From: Pseudothermotoga elfii DSM 9442 = NBRC 107921
GTDB taxonomy: Bacteria; Thermotogota; Thermotogae; Thermotogales; DSM-5069
NCBI RefSeq assembly: GCF_000504085.1
Contig: NC_022792.1
Coordinates: 434,001-498,000 of the forward strand
DNA: 64,000 nucleotides
Direction of reading: 5' to 3'
Part shown: positions 8,854-17,533 of the stretch, one piece after another
Numbering within the stretch: position 1 is the stretch's first letter
How the letters are laid out: each line of letters opens with the position of its first letter
Program-made: the position numbers and the translations under genes
The notes under the pieces: model-generated
The model's input: the letters and a program-made list of their open reading frames with translations, nothing else
What the model was told of the DNA's origin: nothing
Database searches by the model: none

Positions 8854-9480
8854 GTGGTAAGGAAAACAAGGGAAAGCATAGTTACTTTTCTGATCTTTCT
8901 TTTCATAGTGGCACTGATAGGCGGTCTGTTTCTATCCGTTTTCTCTTTTTTCTATTATTTGAATCAGAAAAAAGAATACGAAAAGAGCTTAACTTCACTT
9001 GAGAAAAAGATAACTACCTTGAATGAAAGAATAAACAGGTTGGAAAATTTTATTGGACCCAACTCTACGATGGATAAACTTATTTCAATCTCCGGTTTTT
9101 TGTCGAACACCACCGTTGACTTAGAGCGAATCGTTGAAGAGATTTACGACGATCCAACTACAGGTTACATAAGGTTGTTCGTTATGGGTCAGGAAAATGT
9201 ATGGGTGACATTCAGAAAAAACGAAACAATTTATTTTTCAAGGGAATTAAAACCGGGTCTGGCTCCTTACAAATTTTATTATTTCAAATCTCCCGCTGTT
9301 CAAACGGAATATTCGCTGGAAATTCCAAGAGATTGTACAATTGTTATTGGAAAACCTGGTCTGGTTTCTTTCCTTGTTTACGGCGTTGGCACAAGATACC
9401 ATCCAACAAAGATAGTTACCTGGAAAGATGCAAAGATAAGCAATTTAGAAGCAGATCTGAGTTTATATATACCAAAATAA
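8854..9480 (+). CDS. Single-pass membrane protein with a coiled coil, unknown function
   Basis: Not recognised. The 208-residue protein has an N-terminal membrane helix (about residues 10-36), a short coiled coil (about 38-68, KKEYEKSLTSLEKKITTLNE), and a C-terminal half rich in beta strands. The GTG start follows AGGAGGG, two bases after the rodA stop, so the two are almost certainly co-translated. The topology (short cytoplasmic tail, helix, extracytoplasmic coil plus beta domain) would suit an envelope-assembly factor partnering RodA, but that is inference from position and topology only. Confidence 0.75.
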   Translation: MVRKTRESIVTFLIFLFIVALIGGLFLSVFSFFYYLNQKKEYEKSLTSLEKKITTLNERINRLENFIGPNSTMDKLISISGFLSNTTVDLERIVEEIYDDPTTGYIRLFVMGQENVWVTFRKNETIYFSRELKPGLAPYKFYYFKSPAVQTEYSLEIPRDCTIVIGKPGLVSFLVYGVGTRYHPTKIVTWKDAKISNLEADLSLYIPK

Positions 9481-9506
9481 GAGGAGCCTGTAAGAACAGG
9501 CTCCTC
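9481..9506 (+). terminator. Perfect 10-bp hairpin after the rodA operon
   Basis: GAGGAGCCTG (9481-9490) and CAGGCTCCTC (9497-9506) form a perfect stem around a 6-base loop, starting directly after the stop codon at 9478-9480. There is no T-run after it, so it is a weak intrinsic terminator at best. It could also be an RNA 3'-end protector or part of the larger structured segment that follows. Confidence 0.5.
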
Positions 9507-9551
9507 AGGCAGCTTGGTTCCATCCAAGGGGGGATAGGGGGGTCGCTGTCC
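9507..9551. other. G-rich structured segment before nfnA
   Basis: GGCAGC (9508-9513) can pair with GCTGTC (9545-9550, one G-U pair), enclosing a small hairpin TTGG/CCAA (9514-9517 with 9524-9527) and two runs of six G (9528-9533 and 9537-9542) separated by three bases. It encodes nothing convincing on either strand. The G-runs stand out in this A+T-rich genome. Function unknown. Confidence 0.4.
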
Positions 9552-9626
9552 AGAAATAATACTAACGCCAAAGTTGTTAAATGTCAATGACAGAAAATAA
9601 ATACAACGTTTAGAGGAGGTGACCCT

Positions 9627-10469
9627 TTGAGCAACGAAATTCTGAAGAAGACAAAACTTGCCCCGCAGGTTTATGATTTCATCATAAAAAATGAAGAGAT
9701 TGCAAAAAGAGCAAAACCAGGTCAATTTGTTGTGGTAAGGATAGGGGAAAAAGGTGAGCGAATACCATTGACAATAGCAGATACTTATGAAAATAGCTTT
9801 AGAATGGTAGTGCGCGCGGTAGGAAAAACAACGTACGAGCTGTGTATGATGGAAGAAGGGCAGCATCTATCTGATATAGCTGGACCACTTGGGAATCCAA
9901 GTGAAATAGATTATTTTGGAGATGTGATGTTGATTGGCGGAGGTGTTGGCATAGCCACATTACTGCCAATTGCAAAGGAGTTGAAAAGATTCAACAACAG
10001 ATTACATGTAATTCTTGGTGGGCGGAATAAAGATTACGTAATCATGCTCGAAGAATTTGAAAATCTCTGCGATGAATTGATAATTACGACTGATGATGGT
10101 TCTATGGGAATTAAAGGTGTTGTAACTGATGGCATGGATCTGGTTATGAAAAATACGAAAATAAATATTGCATGGGCTGTTGGACCTACAATTATGATGA
10201 AATTCTGTAGCATCAAGGCAAAAGAGCTTGGAATAGAAAAGATCTGGGTTTCACTCAATCCTATTATGATAGATGGCACCGGTATGTGTGGGGCATGCAG
10301 AGTAACTGTTGATGGAAAAATGAAATTTGCGTGTGTTGATGGTCCAGAATTTGACGGGGAAAAGGTTGATTGGGATGAGCTACTTAAGCGTTTGAGTCAG
10401 TACAGAGACGAAGAGGAAATAAGTTTTGGAAAATTCAAAGAACAAGTGGGTGATCTTTCATGGCTTTAA
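9627..10469 (+). CDS. nfnA: NADH-dependent ferredoxin:NADP+ oxidoreductase, subunit A (NfnA/SudB type)
   Basis: NfnA is the small flavoprotein of the electron-bifurcating complex that links NADH and reduced ferredoxin to NADP+. The 280-residue protein has a ferredoxin-reductase fold: an FAD-binding stretch ERIPLTIADTY, the NAD(H)-binding MLIGGGVGIATLLPIAKEL, and a C-terminal [2Fe-2S] cysteine group around GTGMCGACRVTVDGKMKFACVDG. The TTG start follows GGAGGTGA 4 nt upstream. It overlaps nfnB by 10 bp, and the pair order matches other Nfn loci. A dihydroorotate-dehydrogenase electron-transfer subunit is excluded by the partner gene. Confidence 0.9.
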   Translation: MSNEILKKTKLAPQVYDFIIKNEEIAKRAKPGQFVVVRIGEKGERIPLTIADTYENSFRMVVRAVGKTTYELCMMEEGQHLSDIAGPLGNPSEIDYFGDVMLIGGGVGIATLLPIAKELKRFNNRLHVILGGRNKDYVIMLEEFENLCDELIITTDDGSMGIKGVVTDGMDLVMKNTKINIAWAVGPTIMMKFCSIKAKELGIEKIWVSLNPIMIDGTGMCGACRVTVDGKMKFACVDGPEFDGEKVDWDELLKRLSQYRDEEEISFGKFKEQVGDLSWL

Positions 10470-11875
10470 AGCCTCCAGCAAAGAAAGTGCGTATGAAAGA
10501 GCAGGAACCTCAGGAACGAATCCACAATTTTTTTGAAGTTGCTCTTGGTTATTCAGAGCGTGAAGCAATGGAAGAAGCTAAAAGATGTTTGCAGTGCGTT
10601 CATCACCCATGTGTAAGCGGTTGTCCTGTTGGGATAGATATTCCCGGTTTTATAAAAAAGATTAAAGAAAATAGATTTTATGAAGCGGTAAAAATTCTCA
10701 AATATTACAATAACCTTCCGGCTGTTTGTGGAAGGGTATGCCCACAGGAAACTCAATGTGAAGCAAAGTGTGTTGTTGGGAAAATACCTGGTTCTGAGCC
10801 TGTTGCCATAGGTAGGCTGGAAAGATTTGTCGCAGACTGGGAAGCTGTTAATGTTAAAGACAATCAAATCGAATTGCCCGAAAATAAAAATAAAAAAGTG
10901 GCTGTGATTGGCTCTGGACCTGCCGGATTAACAGCGGCTGCCGATCTTGCAAAGCAGGGTTATGTGGTTGATGTATTCGAAGCACTTCATAAACCAGGTG
11001 GTGTCCTTGTTTATGGTATACCGGAATTCAGGTTGCCAAAATCCATAGTTGACAGAGAGATTGCTTACATTAAATCCCTCTCCGTTAGAATTTTGGTAAA
11101 TACACCTGTGGGCAGAGCAGTAACTGTTGAAGAGTTGCTGCAAAATTACGATGCCATCTTTATTGGAGTTGGTGCCGGTACACCGAAATTCATGAATATC
11201 CCGGGAACCAATTTGAATGGTGTTTATTCTGCAAATGAATTTCTTACAAGAGTAAATTTGATGAAAGCTTATCTCTTTCCAGAATTTGACACGCCGATAA
11301 GAAAGGGAAAGAAAGTAGTTGTGGTCGGAGGAGGAAATGTCGCTATGGATGCGGCAAGGAGTGCCCTGAGGCTTGGCGCACAAGAGGTAACAGTTATTTA
11401 TAGAAGAACAGAGCAGGAAATGCCTGCTCGAAAAGAAGAGTATTTCCATGCTGTTGAAGAAGGTGTACATTTCCGATGGCTTACGCAACCAATTGAGTAT
11501 CTCGGTGATGAAAAAGGTACTTTGATTGGTGTGAGATGCATAACGATGGAGCTTGGGGAACCAGATAAAACTGGCAGAAGAAAACCTATACCCATAGAGG
11601 ATAGTGATTTTGTCATTGAAGCGGACACAGTTGTTGAAGCTATCGGTACGGACGCAAACAGGTTTCTGCTGAATCAGTTTAAAGGATTATCAATAAATAA
11701 ATGGGGTTATATTGTTGCGGACGAACAAACAGGCGCGACAACTCTGAAAAAAGTCTTTGCAGGTGGTGACATTGTTACTGGCGCCGCTACGGTTATAGAG
11801 GCCATGGGAGCGGGAAAAAAAGCTGCATACTGGATAGGAAAGTATCTTGAAGGCGAGTTCAATCCTTGGAAGTGA
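10460..11875 (+). CDS. nfnB: NADH-dependent ferredoxin:NADP+ oxidoreductase, subunit B (NfnB, GltD-like)
   Basis: The large subunit of Nfn carries the bifurcating FAD, two [4Fe-4S] clusters and the NADPH site. The 471-residue protein has the N-terminal cysteine-rich domain (RCLQCVHHPCVSGCPVG, then CGRVCPQETQCEAKCV), a first dinucleotide fold VIGSGPAGLTAAADLA, and a second VVVGGGNVAMDAARSALRLG with the NADPH-type region IYRRTEQEMPARKEE. The final FAD segment is VFAGGDIVTGAATVIEAMGAG. It is also similar to the small subunit of glutamate synthase, but the neighbouring nfnA and the absence of a large gltB subunit favour NfnB. Confidence 0.92.
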   Translation: MALKPPAKKVRMKEQEPQERIHNFFEVALGYSEREAMEEAKRCLQCVHHPCVSGCPVGIDIPGFIKKIKENRFYEAVKILKYYNNLPAVCGRVCPQETQCEAKCVVGKIPGSEPVAIGRLERFVADWEAVNVKDNQIELPENKNKKVAVIGSGPAGLTAAADLAKQGYVVDVFEALHKPGGVLVYGIPEFRLPKSIVDREIAYIKSLSVRILVNTPVGRAVTVEELLQNYDAIFIGVGAGTPKFMNIPGTNLNGVYSANEFLTRVNLMKAYLFPEFDTPIRKGKKVVVVGGGNVAMDAARSALRLGAQEVTVIYRRTEQEMPARKEEYFHAVEEGVHFRWLTQPIEYLGDEKGTLIGVRCITMELGEPDKTGRRKPIPIEDSDFVIEADTVVEAIGTDANRFLLNQFKGLSINKWGYIVADEQTGATTLKKVFAGGDIVTGAATVIEAMGAGKKAAYWIGKYLEGEFNPWK

Positions 11876-11888
11876 GAGGGAGTTTTAG

Positions 11889-12302
11889 ATGAAAATAACT
11901 TGTATATTTGTTAATATTTCGGAGGAATTTGTCAAGCAAGTGAGAAATTTTTTCAGATTGTCAGAGTTCAATTTGAGATGTGTTTTCGTTTCGAATGATG
12001 TCGATGAAATAACCGAGATGATTTTCAATTATGCTGAAAAAGAAAACGATCTTTTACTTGTTTTTGGTGGTGTTGATACAAGAGAAGGAGCGACTTCAAG
12101 CATAGCATTGAAGCGTATATGCGATCAGAGAGTGTACACACTTGAAACATTAGTTTGCGAAATGCTTGCCAGGGAAAAAAGATGCCTCCTCACATCTCCC
12201 ACAGTTGGAATGAGGAGAAAAACTCTGATTATGTGCTTGCCTCAGGATGAATCTGTCTTCAATATAATATCTCTGGCGATAGGTGCATTGAAAGGCGGAT
12301 GA
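11889..12302 (+). CDS. Small MogA/MoaB-fold protein, motifs degenerate
   Basis: A 137-residue protein whose centre and C-terminal half align by eye with MogA/MoaB molybdopterin-binding domains: DLLLVFGGVDTREGAT corresponds to the TTGGTG...RD.T motif, and MRRKTLIMCLPQDESV to the G.TLI..LPG motif. The key GGTG reads GGVD and the LPG reads LPQ, so molybdopterin binding is doubtful. It begins 13 bp after nfnB with GGGAG upstream and is probably co-transcribed with it. A helper role in the Nfn operon, or a relic fold, are both possible. Confidence 0.65.
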   Translation: MKITCIFVNISEEFVKQVRNFFRLSEFNLRCVFVSNDVDEITEMIFNYAEKENDLLLVFGGVDTREGATSSIALKRICDQRVYTLETLVCEMLAREKRCLLTSPTVGMRRKTLIMCLPQDESVFNIISLAIGALKGG

Positions 12303-12312
12303 ACCGCCTTTC
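12290..12312. terminator. Terminator-like hairpin between convergent genes
   Basis: GAAAGGCGG (12290-12298) pairs with CCGCCTTTC (12304-12312) around a 5-base loop. It spans both stop codons, of the MogA-like gene and the facing amidohydrolase gene. T-runs are poor on both sides, so termination strength is uncertain. Confidence 0.5.
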
Positions 12313-13468
12313 ATTTACTGTAAACCATATTACCCTCTATAAAAACTTTTTCCACAACGGATTTCATATCGAAAGGATGCCCTGACCATATAACTATGTC
12401 AGCGTCCTTTCCTGGTTCGAGAGAGCCTACCTTTTCTGATAAACCAAGAATTGTGGCAGGATTTATTGTTAACATTTTCAGTAACTCTTCTTCTTTAACA
12501 CCATATCTCATTGCCGCTGCAGCCTGGACAGTCGCATGTTCAAGTGGTATGACAGGATGATCGCACATCAGAGCAGTTAAAACACCTTTTTCTGATAAAA
12601 TTTTTAAAGCTCCCATTGTCATATCTCTGAGTTCAAGTTTGGTTGCAAAAGTAAGCAAAGGACCAGCGACAACGGGTACCTTTTTTGATGCCAGTATATC
12701 CGCTATTTTGTATCCTTCAGTACAATGTTCAATTACGAAGCTCAGGTTGAATTCTTCCGCTATTCTAATAGCAGTCAATATATCATCTGCTCTATGAGCG
12801 TGCATTCTTGCAGGAAGTTCTCTTTTGAGTAATTTTTCACCCACTTCGTATTTTGGATCTCTCTCGGTAAATTCTTTGCCTTCTTTCAAAATTGACTCTT
12901 TCTTTTTCATATAATCCTGGGATTTCATAAGAAATGATCTGATAACCGACGCGGTACCCATTCGAGTGTTTGGCATAATTTTTTTCTCTGAATATACACG
13001 TTTGGGATTTTCTCCGAAAGCCATTTTAACACCCGCGGGATTTTTGATACACATCTCAGCAGCCGTTTTTCCGTTGAATTTTGCTATGAATCCCTGCCCA
13101 CCGACCGGGTTGGCACTTCCCATAACTACGAAAACAGTTGTAACACCTCCAGATAGAGCTTTACTTATAGCCACATCGTCTGGATAAAAAGCATCAAGAG
13201 CTTGCAAATGTGCTGTCACTGGATCAGTCATTTCGTTACCTTCGCTCTCCGTTGCCCCAAGGCCCTCTGGATACAACCCAATATGGCAATGGGCATCGAT
13301 AAAACCCGGGAAAAGATATTTTCCCGATACATCAAAAATCTCTGTACCTTTGCCGGGTTTGATCTTCTCGCCAATTTGCCTGATTTTGCCATTTTCTACC
13401 AGTACATCGCCAGTGAAAGGCTTTTTGCTTATTGGAAAAACGTGTGCTCCCTTGAAAAGAATCTTCAC
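12311..13468 (-). CDS. Metal-dependent amidohydrolase (imidazolonepropionase-like)
   Basis: A 385-residue TIM-barrel hydrolase of the amidohydrolase superfamily. It has the first metal motif FIDAHCHIGLYPEG, a histidine in EHCTEGYK, the catalytic aspartate region MCDHPVIPLEHAT and the C-terminal strand NPATILGLSEKVGSLEPGKDADIVIW typical of the family. The substrate cannot be told from sequence. The GTG at 13466-13468 is chosen because GGAGGTG lies 4 nt upstream and the first beta strand (KILFKGAHVFPI) begins there. It is a monocistronic leftward gene between two rightward operons. Confidence 0.88.
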   Translation of the reverse strand: MKILFKGAHVFPISKKPFTGDVLVENGKIRQIGEKIKPGKGTEIFDVSGKYLFPGFIDAHCHIGLYPEGLGATESEGNEMTDPVTAHLQALDAFYPDDVAISKALSGGVTTVFVVMGSANPVGGQGFIAKFNGKTAAEMCIKNPAGVKMAFGENPKRVYSEKKIMPNTRMGTASVIRSFLMKSQDYMKKKESILKEGKEFTERDPKYEVGEKLLKRELPARMHAHRADDILTAIRIAEEFNLSFVIEHCTEGYKIADILASKKVPVVAGPLLTFATKLELRDMTMGALKILSEKGVLTALMCDHPVIPLEHATVQAAAAMRYGVKEEELLKMLTINPATILGLSEKVGSLEPGKDADIVIWSGHPFDMKSVVEKVFIEGNMVYSK

Positions 13469-13505
13469 AGTTTCACCTCCAGAATTGTTAGTAATACGCA
13501 CTTTC

Positions 13506-13514
13506 AGTATATCA
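13506..13514 (-). promoter_or_regulatory. Extended -10 promoter for the amidohydrolase gene
   Basis: Reading leftward, TGATATACT matches the TGn-extended -10 form, about 38 bp before the GTG start. No good -35 is seen, as is usual for extended -10 promoters. Confidence 0.5.
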
Positions 13515-13543
13515 CAAAAAATCACGCTATTGTTTTAAATTTG

Positions 13544-13552
13544 TGTTATTAT
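13544..13552 (+). promoter_or_regulatory. Extended -10 promoter for the diguanylate cyclase operon
   Basis: TGTTATTAT fits a TGn-extended -10 about 34 bp before the TTG start at 13586. It lies back to back with the leftward promoter at 13506-13514, so the two transcripts diverge from about 40 bp. Confidence 0.45.
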
Positions 13553-13585
13553 TAAAAGGAAAAGCAAAATGTGGGGGAGACTTTG

Positions 13586-15256
13586 TTGAGTAAATTGAAT
13601 AAACTTTTGATTTTTCTAATAGCCCTCTGTATTTTCCTGCTCAGTCTGTACATTTTTTATCTTTCAAATAGCACAAAAGCGCGTCAAAGGATTATACAGG
13701 CGGAAAAAACTCTGAAGGGAGCTGTTGAATTTGTTGGAATGACGGTGCATGAAAACTTCTTTCGCGATGATAATGTGTACAGAGCAGTAATCCAGGAAGA
13801 TGAGGTTTTCTTGAAGCAAAAACTACAGGAGATAATTGATAAATATCCAAATGTGATCAGGGTATATATCCAGGAAGTTGAACAGGAATACCTCAATTCT
13901 TTAGAAATTTTTACTGTGGATATTGTAAATGGAAATTTCAGGCTAAGTTTCAAAATTTGCAAAAAGGATCTTTCCGCTTACGTTTCGGGAAAACTTGCGC
14001 GAGTGATCCTGAATGCGCAGCAGTTTATAAACTCTCTCGGTTTTGATGATATACAGATCAATGGTGCATCGTACGAATACAGTGGCCCATTGATTTCTTC
14101 TCTTGAGATTTTGACATCCGCTTTAATAGCGTTATGCTCAACTTTCATTTTTGCTTTTGTGGCCCGATGGAGAAAATTAAACTTAGAGAAAAGGTATCAT
14201 GAGAAACTCCACAGGAGGACACTTTGTCAGGAAGCTATACTTAATTTCACGAAAATCGTCTTGAGCGGTCAGGTGGAAGATAGTTATCAGTTTCTTCTGG
14301 AAAAGGCTGTTGAGCTTGTTCCTGGTGCCCAGGCTGGAAGTTTGCTGATGAAGAAAAACGATGTTTTTGTTCTAACGCATGTTGCTGGATACGATCCAAA
14401 AATAGCTGGTAAGATGTTTTTCAAACCCCATGAACTGGCGCAGCAAATTGATGGAAGAATCAGAATAATAAAAGATCTGCACCAGATCAATACCCAGAAC
14501 TTAGATGAGGTGAGAAAGGAATTCCTCTACTCAGTTGATAAAGTTGCTAAGATAAAATCTTTGCTATCTATTCCCATCATTGCAAAAGATGAAGTTGTTG
14601 CATTTTTGAATCTCGATAACTTTGAAAACGAGAACGCTTTTAATGAGGAAGCTGTAAACATAGCAGAACTTTTTGCGGGCCATGTTGGTGTATTGTTCGA
14701 ACGAATGAGACTGGAGGAAGAATTGAAAATTCAAAAACAGTTGATGGAATATCTTTCATACCATGATCCACTTACAGATTTGCCAAACAGAAGAATGCTT
14801 GAAGAATACGTTGAAAAAACTTTCGCCATTGCGAGCCGGGAAAACAAACCAGTATGTGTTATATATATGGATCTTTATAAATTCAAAGATGTAAACGACA
14901 CATTTGGCCATCCTGTTGGGGATGATCTACTGAAAATTCTGGGCAACCGATTGAAAAAAGAAATCAGGCGAGGAGATATGGTTGCCAGATTTGGTGGAGA
15001 TGAGTTTGTTTTTGTTCTTTATGATGTCTCAGTAGAAGGAGCCATAGAGTTCTCCAGGCGCCTGCTTGAATTTATTCAAAAACCAATCGTGCTTCAGAAT
15101 AAGATTTTTACAATTTCTGCCAATCTTGGAATAGCGGTTTATCCGGCAGATGGCGATAACTTTGAAACTGTTTTGAGAAATGCAGACATGGCTCTTTATA
15201 CTGCCAAAAGGAAAGAACAACCATTTGCCATTTTTTCACAAATATCTCAATCTTGA
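13586..15256 (+). CDS. Membrane-bound GAF-GGDEF diguanylate cyclase
   Basis: Makes cyclic di-GMP from two GTP. The 556-residue protein has a first membrane helix (about residues 5-26), an extracytoplasmic region of about 150 residues, a second helix (about 170-190), a GAF domain (about 215-375), and a C-terminal GGDEF domain from DPLTDLPNRRMLE. The active site is intact (RFGGDEFVFVLYD), and RRGD five residues upstream forms an RxxD inhibitory site, so product feedback is expected. The TTG start has GGGGGAG 6 nt upstream. A GTG at 13571 is an alternative. Its next gene encodes a lipoprotein. Confidence 0.9.
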   Translation: MSKLNKLLIFLIALCIFLLSLYIFYLSNSTKARQRIIQAEKTLKGAVEFVGMTVHENFFRDDNVYRAVIQEDEVFLKQKLQEIIDKYPNVIRVYIQEVEQEYLNSLEIFTVDIVNGNFRLSFKICKKDLSAYVSGKLARVILNAQQFINSLGFDDIQINGASYEYSGPLISSLEILTSALIALCSTFIFAFVARWRKLNLEKRYHEKLHRRTLCQEAILNFTKIVLSGQVEDSYQFLLEKAVELVPGAQAGSLLMKKNDVFVLTHVAGYDPKIAGKMFFKPHELAQQIDGRIRIIKDLHQINTQNLDEVRKEFLYSVDKVAKIKSLLSIPIIAKDEVVAFLNLDNFENENAFNEEAVNIAELFAGHVGVLFERMRLEEELKIQKQLMEYLSYHDPLTDLPNRRMLEEYVEKTFAIASRENKPVCVIYMDLYKFKDVNDTFGHPVGDDLLKILGNRLKKEIRRGDMVARFGGDEFVFVLYDVSVEGAIEFSRRLLEFIQKPIVLQNKIFTISANLGIAVYPADGDNFETVLRNADMALYTAKRKEQPFAIFSQISQS

Positions 15257-15272
15257 GTGGGGGTGTATTTGT

Positions 15273-17006
15273 ATGAAAAAATGGGCGCTACTTTTTTCGG
15301 CCTTTTTGCTGCTGTGTGGTTGTTTAAAACTTGACAGTTCAAAAGGATCTCTGGTTGTAAAAATCCTCAGTGAGAAAGTAATTCCTGATTCAACAGCTGT
15401 TCAAGGACTGATAATTCTTCAAAACGACTCCAGGACGATTCAACAGTTTTTCAATTTTCCCGGTCAGTCAGAGATCGGTTTTGAAGGACTTGAAACGGGT
15501 TTCTGGAATATTGAGGTAAATTTGCTCGACAGCCATGGATATGCTTTGTATTCTGCACATAAACAGGTAACTGTTGTTGCTGGTCAGACGACAAGCACTT
15601 CGATTAGCTTAGAGTTGAATAAGGCGGATTTGGAGCTTGTGATTTCTGTTAATTCTGATCAGATTGATCGAATTAATATAGAACTTTCATGTAACGAGGA
15701 GAAAATAGAAGAACAATCTACAGTGATCAACAATGCAGCATTCTTTAATTTTAGCGGGCTACTCAGTGCAGTATGGAATCTGAGAATAGAGCTCTATTCT
15801 CTTGACAACTTGATCATGGTTTGCCCTTCAAGTGGAGCTTATGGATTAGAACTTCAGCCAGGGAGAACGAATGTTTTTCAGATAGAGATAGATAACTTTG
15901 GATCAGTTACAATAGAGATTTTGAGCAATGATCTGGAAGCAGTTTCAAATGCGACCGCCGTAAATCTTGATGAAGGAATAAGTATACAATGGGAAGCGGT
16001 TTATGGGGCAGATTACTACGACATATACAGAAAAGAAGGAAATCTGTGGGTTAAAATGAATACCGATGATCTTTCGGAAACAAATTTTGTTGACACATAT
16101 GTTGAAGAAGGCGAAGAGTACAGTTATGTCATAAACGCAAGATCTATCGATGGAAAACACAGCGGTTTTTCCCAGCCATTCACAATTGTTCGTGATATCA
16201 GGAGAGTATTTGTGTTTTCAAATGAAAAAATCTATGTATTCCACTGGAATGAAGACAGACTCGATAATTTTCAGGAAATACAGGTTTCAGAAACTCTGCT
16301 TGATATAGGGGCTGAAAACAGATACCTGATCACAGTTGGTCACTATCCTTGTACATTTACAAGATACAATGGAACTACCTTTTCTAAAGAATGCCAGAAC
16401 ATTTTTCAAGCCTACCCACTTTCTGCTTCTTTTAATGGCGATTATTTTTATACTGTTGCAGGGAATTATCTACTAAAATTAAGCAGTAAAACGCTGGATT
16501 ATCAGCAATTTCCTTTTCCTGGAGTTGCAAGAATTTCTGTTGATGACTTTTTGTGCGCAGCAGATAATACCGGAATGGTGAGTATATACGCGCTCTCGGA
16601 TTTTTCAAACTATCTTGATAGAGTTAACGGTTCATTTGCATTCACCAGGGGAGGAAGTGTTTATGTGTTTTCCCAGGGGCAGATCAATATTTACCACGTG
16701 GATGGGCAGGATGTTACTCTGAACAAACAGATAGCATTCAGTAGAGACCCCTTGAATATGCGTGTTTATAATAACTACATCTATGCAGGAACAGATAATG
16801 GAGTATACATAATAAACATAGATGATGGCAGTCAGAATACGATTGCTTCAGGATTGTTGATACGTGATCTGGAAATCTTCGATAAAAAACTTTATATTGT
16901 CGAGAATAACGAGTTACTGGTTTATGATTTGATCAATCCATCGATGCCTGTTTTCATAACTTCGACGATCTTTCCAGTTAATTGTTTTGGAGTGAGTGTT
17001 GATTGA
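15273..17006 (+). CDS. Lipoprotein with a fibronectin-III-like domain, unknown function
   Basis: A 577-residue protein with a lipoprotein signal peptide (MKKWALLFSAFLLLCGC, lipidated Cys at 17). It continues with beta-rich domains: two carbohydrate-binding-like or Ig-like repeats (about 25-210), an FN3-like stretch containing ISIQWEAVYGADYYDIYRKE (about 225-305), and a C-terminal region of repeated strands that may form a propeller (about 310-577). The ATG at 15273 is chosen because the signal peptide starts there. An open extension upstream falls within the GGDEF gene. It lies 16 bp after the cyclase gene and was probably co-transcribed. No enzyme motif is seen. Confidence 0.85.
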   Translation: MKKWALLFSAFLLLCGCLKLDSSKGSLVVKILSEKVIPDSTAVQGLIILQNDSRTIQQFFNFPGQSEIGFEGLETGFWNIEVNLLDSHGYALYSAHKQVTVVAGQTTSTSISLELNKADLELVISVNSDQIDRINIELSCNEEKIEEQSTVINNAAFFNFSGLLSAVWNLRIELYSLDNLIMVCPSSGAYGLELQPGRTNVFQIEIDNFGSVTIEILSNDLEAVSNATAVNLDEGISIQWEAVYGADYYDIYRKEGNLWVKMNTDDLSETNFVDTYVEEGEEYSYVINARSIDGKHSGFSQPFTIVRDIRRVFVFSNEKIYVFHWNEDRLDNFQEIQVSETLLDIGAENRYLITVGHYPCTFTRYNGTTFSKECQNIFQAYPLSASFNGDYFYTVAGNYLLKLSSKTLDYQQFPFPGVARISVDDFLCAADNTGMVSIYALSDFSNYLDRVNGSFAFTRGGSVYVFSQGQINIYHVDGQDVTLNKQIAFSRDPLNMRVYNNYIYAGTDNGVYIINIDDGSQNTIASGLLIRDLEIFDKKLYIVENNELLVYDLINPSMPVFITSTIFPVNCFGVSVD

Positions 17007-17020
17007 AAGGAGGATTATCT

Positions 17021-17497
17021 ATGTGGTTGATCATTTCAGACACGCATGATAATATACCAAAAATACGCCAATTTCTTGATGAAGCGAAGAGAAGAAATGT
17101 AACTCACATCTTTCATTGTGGAGATGTAATTTCTCCCTTTGCACTTGCCGAGTTTCTCAAGCAAGACTGTGATTTTTATGGTGTGTTTGGAAATAATGAC
17201 GGAGAAAAAATATTGCTGAATCAGAAATCCTCCGGCAGAATGAAGAAAGGCCCAGCTGAACTGATTATCAGCAAATACAGAATTTTGATGATGCACGAAC
17301 CGATTAGTATCGATGCTTTTTTAGAAGCGAATTTCTTCGATTTTGTTTTTTACGGCCACACACACAAAGTGGATGTGAGAAAAAGTTCAAAAACTGTGGT
17401 CCTGAACCCGGGAGATGCAAGTGGGTATCTATCTAATCAAGCTACAGCTGTTTTTCTCGAACCTGAGACTGGACAACTCGAAGTGTACCATTTGTGA
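17021..17497 (+). CDS. YfcE/MJ0936-family phosphodiesterase
   Basis: A 158-residue calcineurin-like metallophosphoesterase. The motifs in order are MWLIISDTHDN, HCGDVISP, VFGNNDGE, MHEP and FYGHTHKVD, giving a full two-metal site. The family hydrolyses phosphodiesters in vitro and its natural substrate is generally unknown. The ATG has AAAGGAGGA upstream, and the gene follows the lipoprotein gene by 14 bp. A second YfcE-type gene lies at 47745-48299. Confidence 0.88.
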   Translation: MWLIISDTHDNIPKIRQFLDEAKRRNVTHIFHCGDVISPFALAEFLKQDCDFYGVFGNNDGEKILLNQKSSGRMKKGPAELIISKYRILMMHEPISIDAFLEANFFDFVFYGHTHKVDVRKSSKTVVLNPGDASGYLSNQATAVFLEPETGQLEVYHL

Positions 17498-17533
17498 CGA
17501 ATATATTGCAATTTTGTAAAGCAGGGGCGACTT

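Noticed and set aside
9201-9866. Overlapping reading frames on both strands around 9201-9866
   Set aside because: They run through the membrane-protein gene, the hairpin segment and nfnA in other frames, have no ribosome site, and the peptides are unlike any family.
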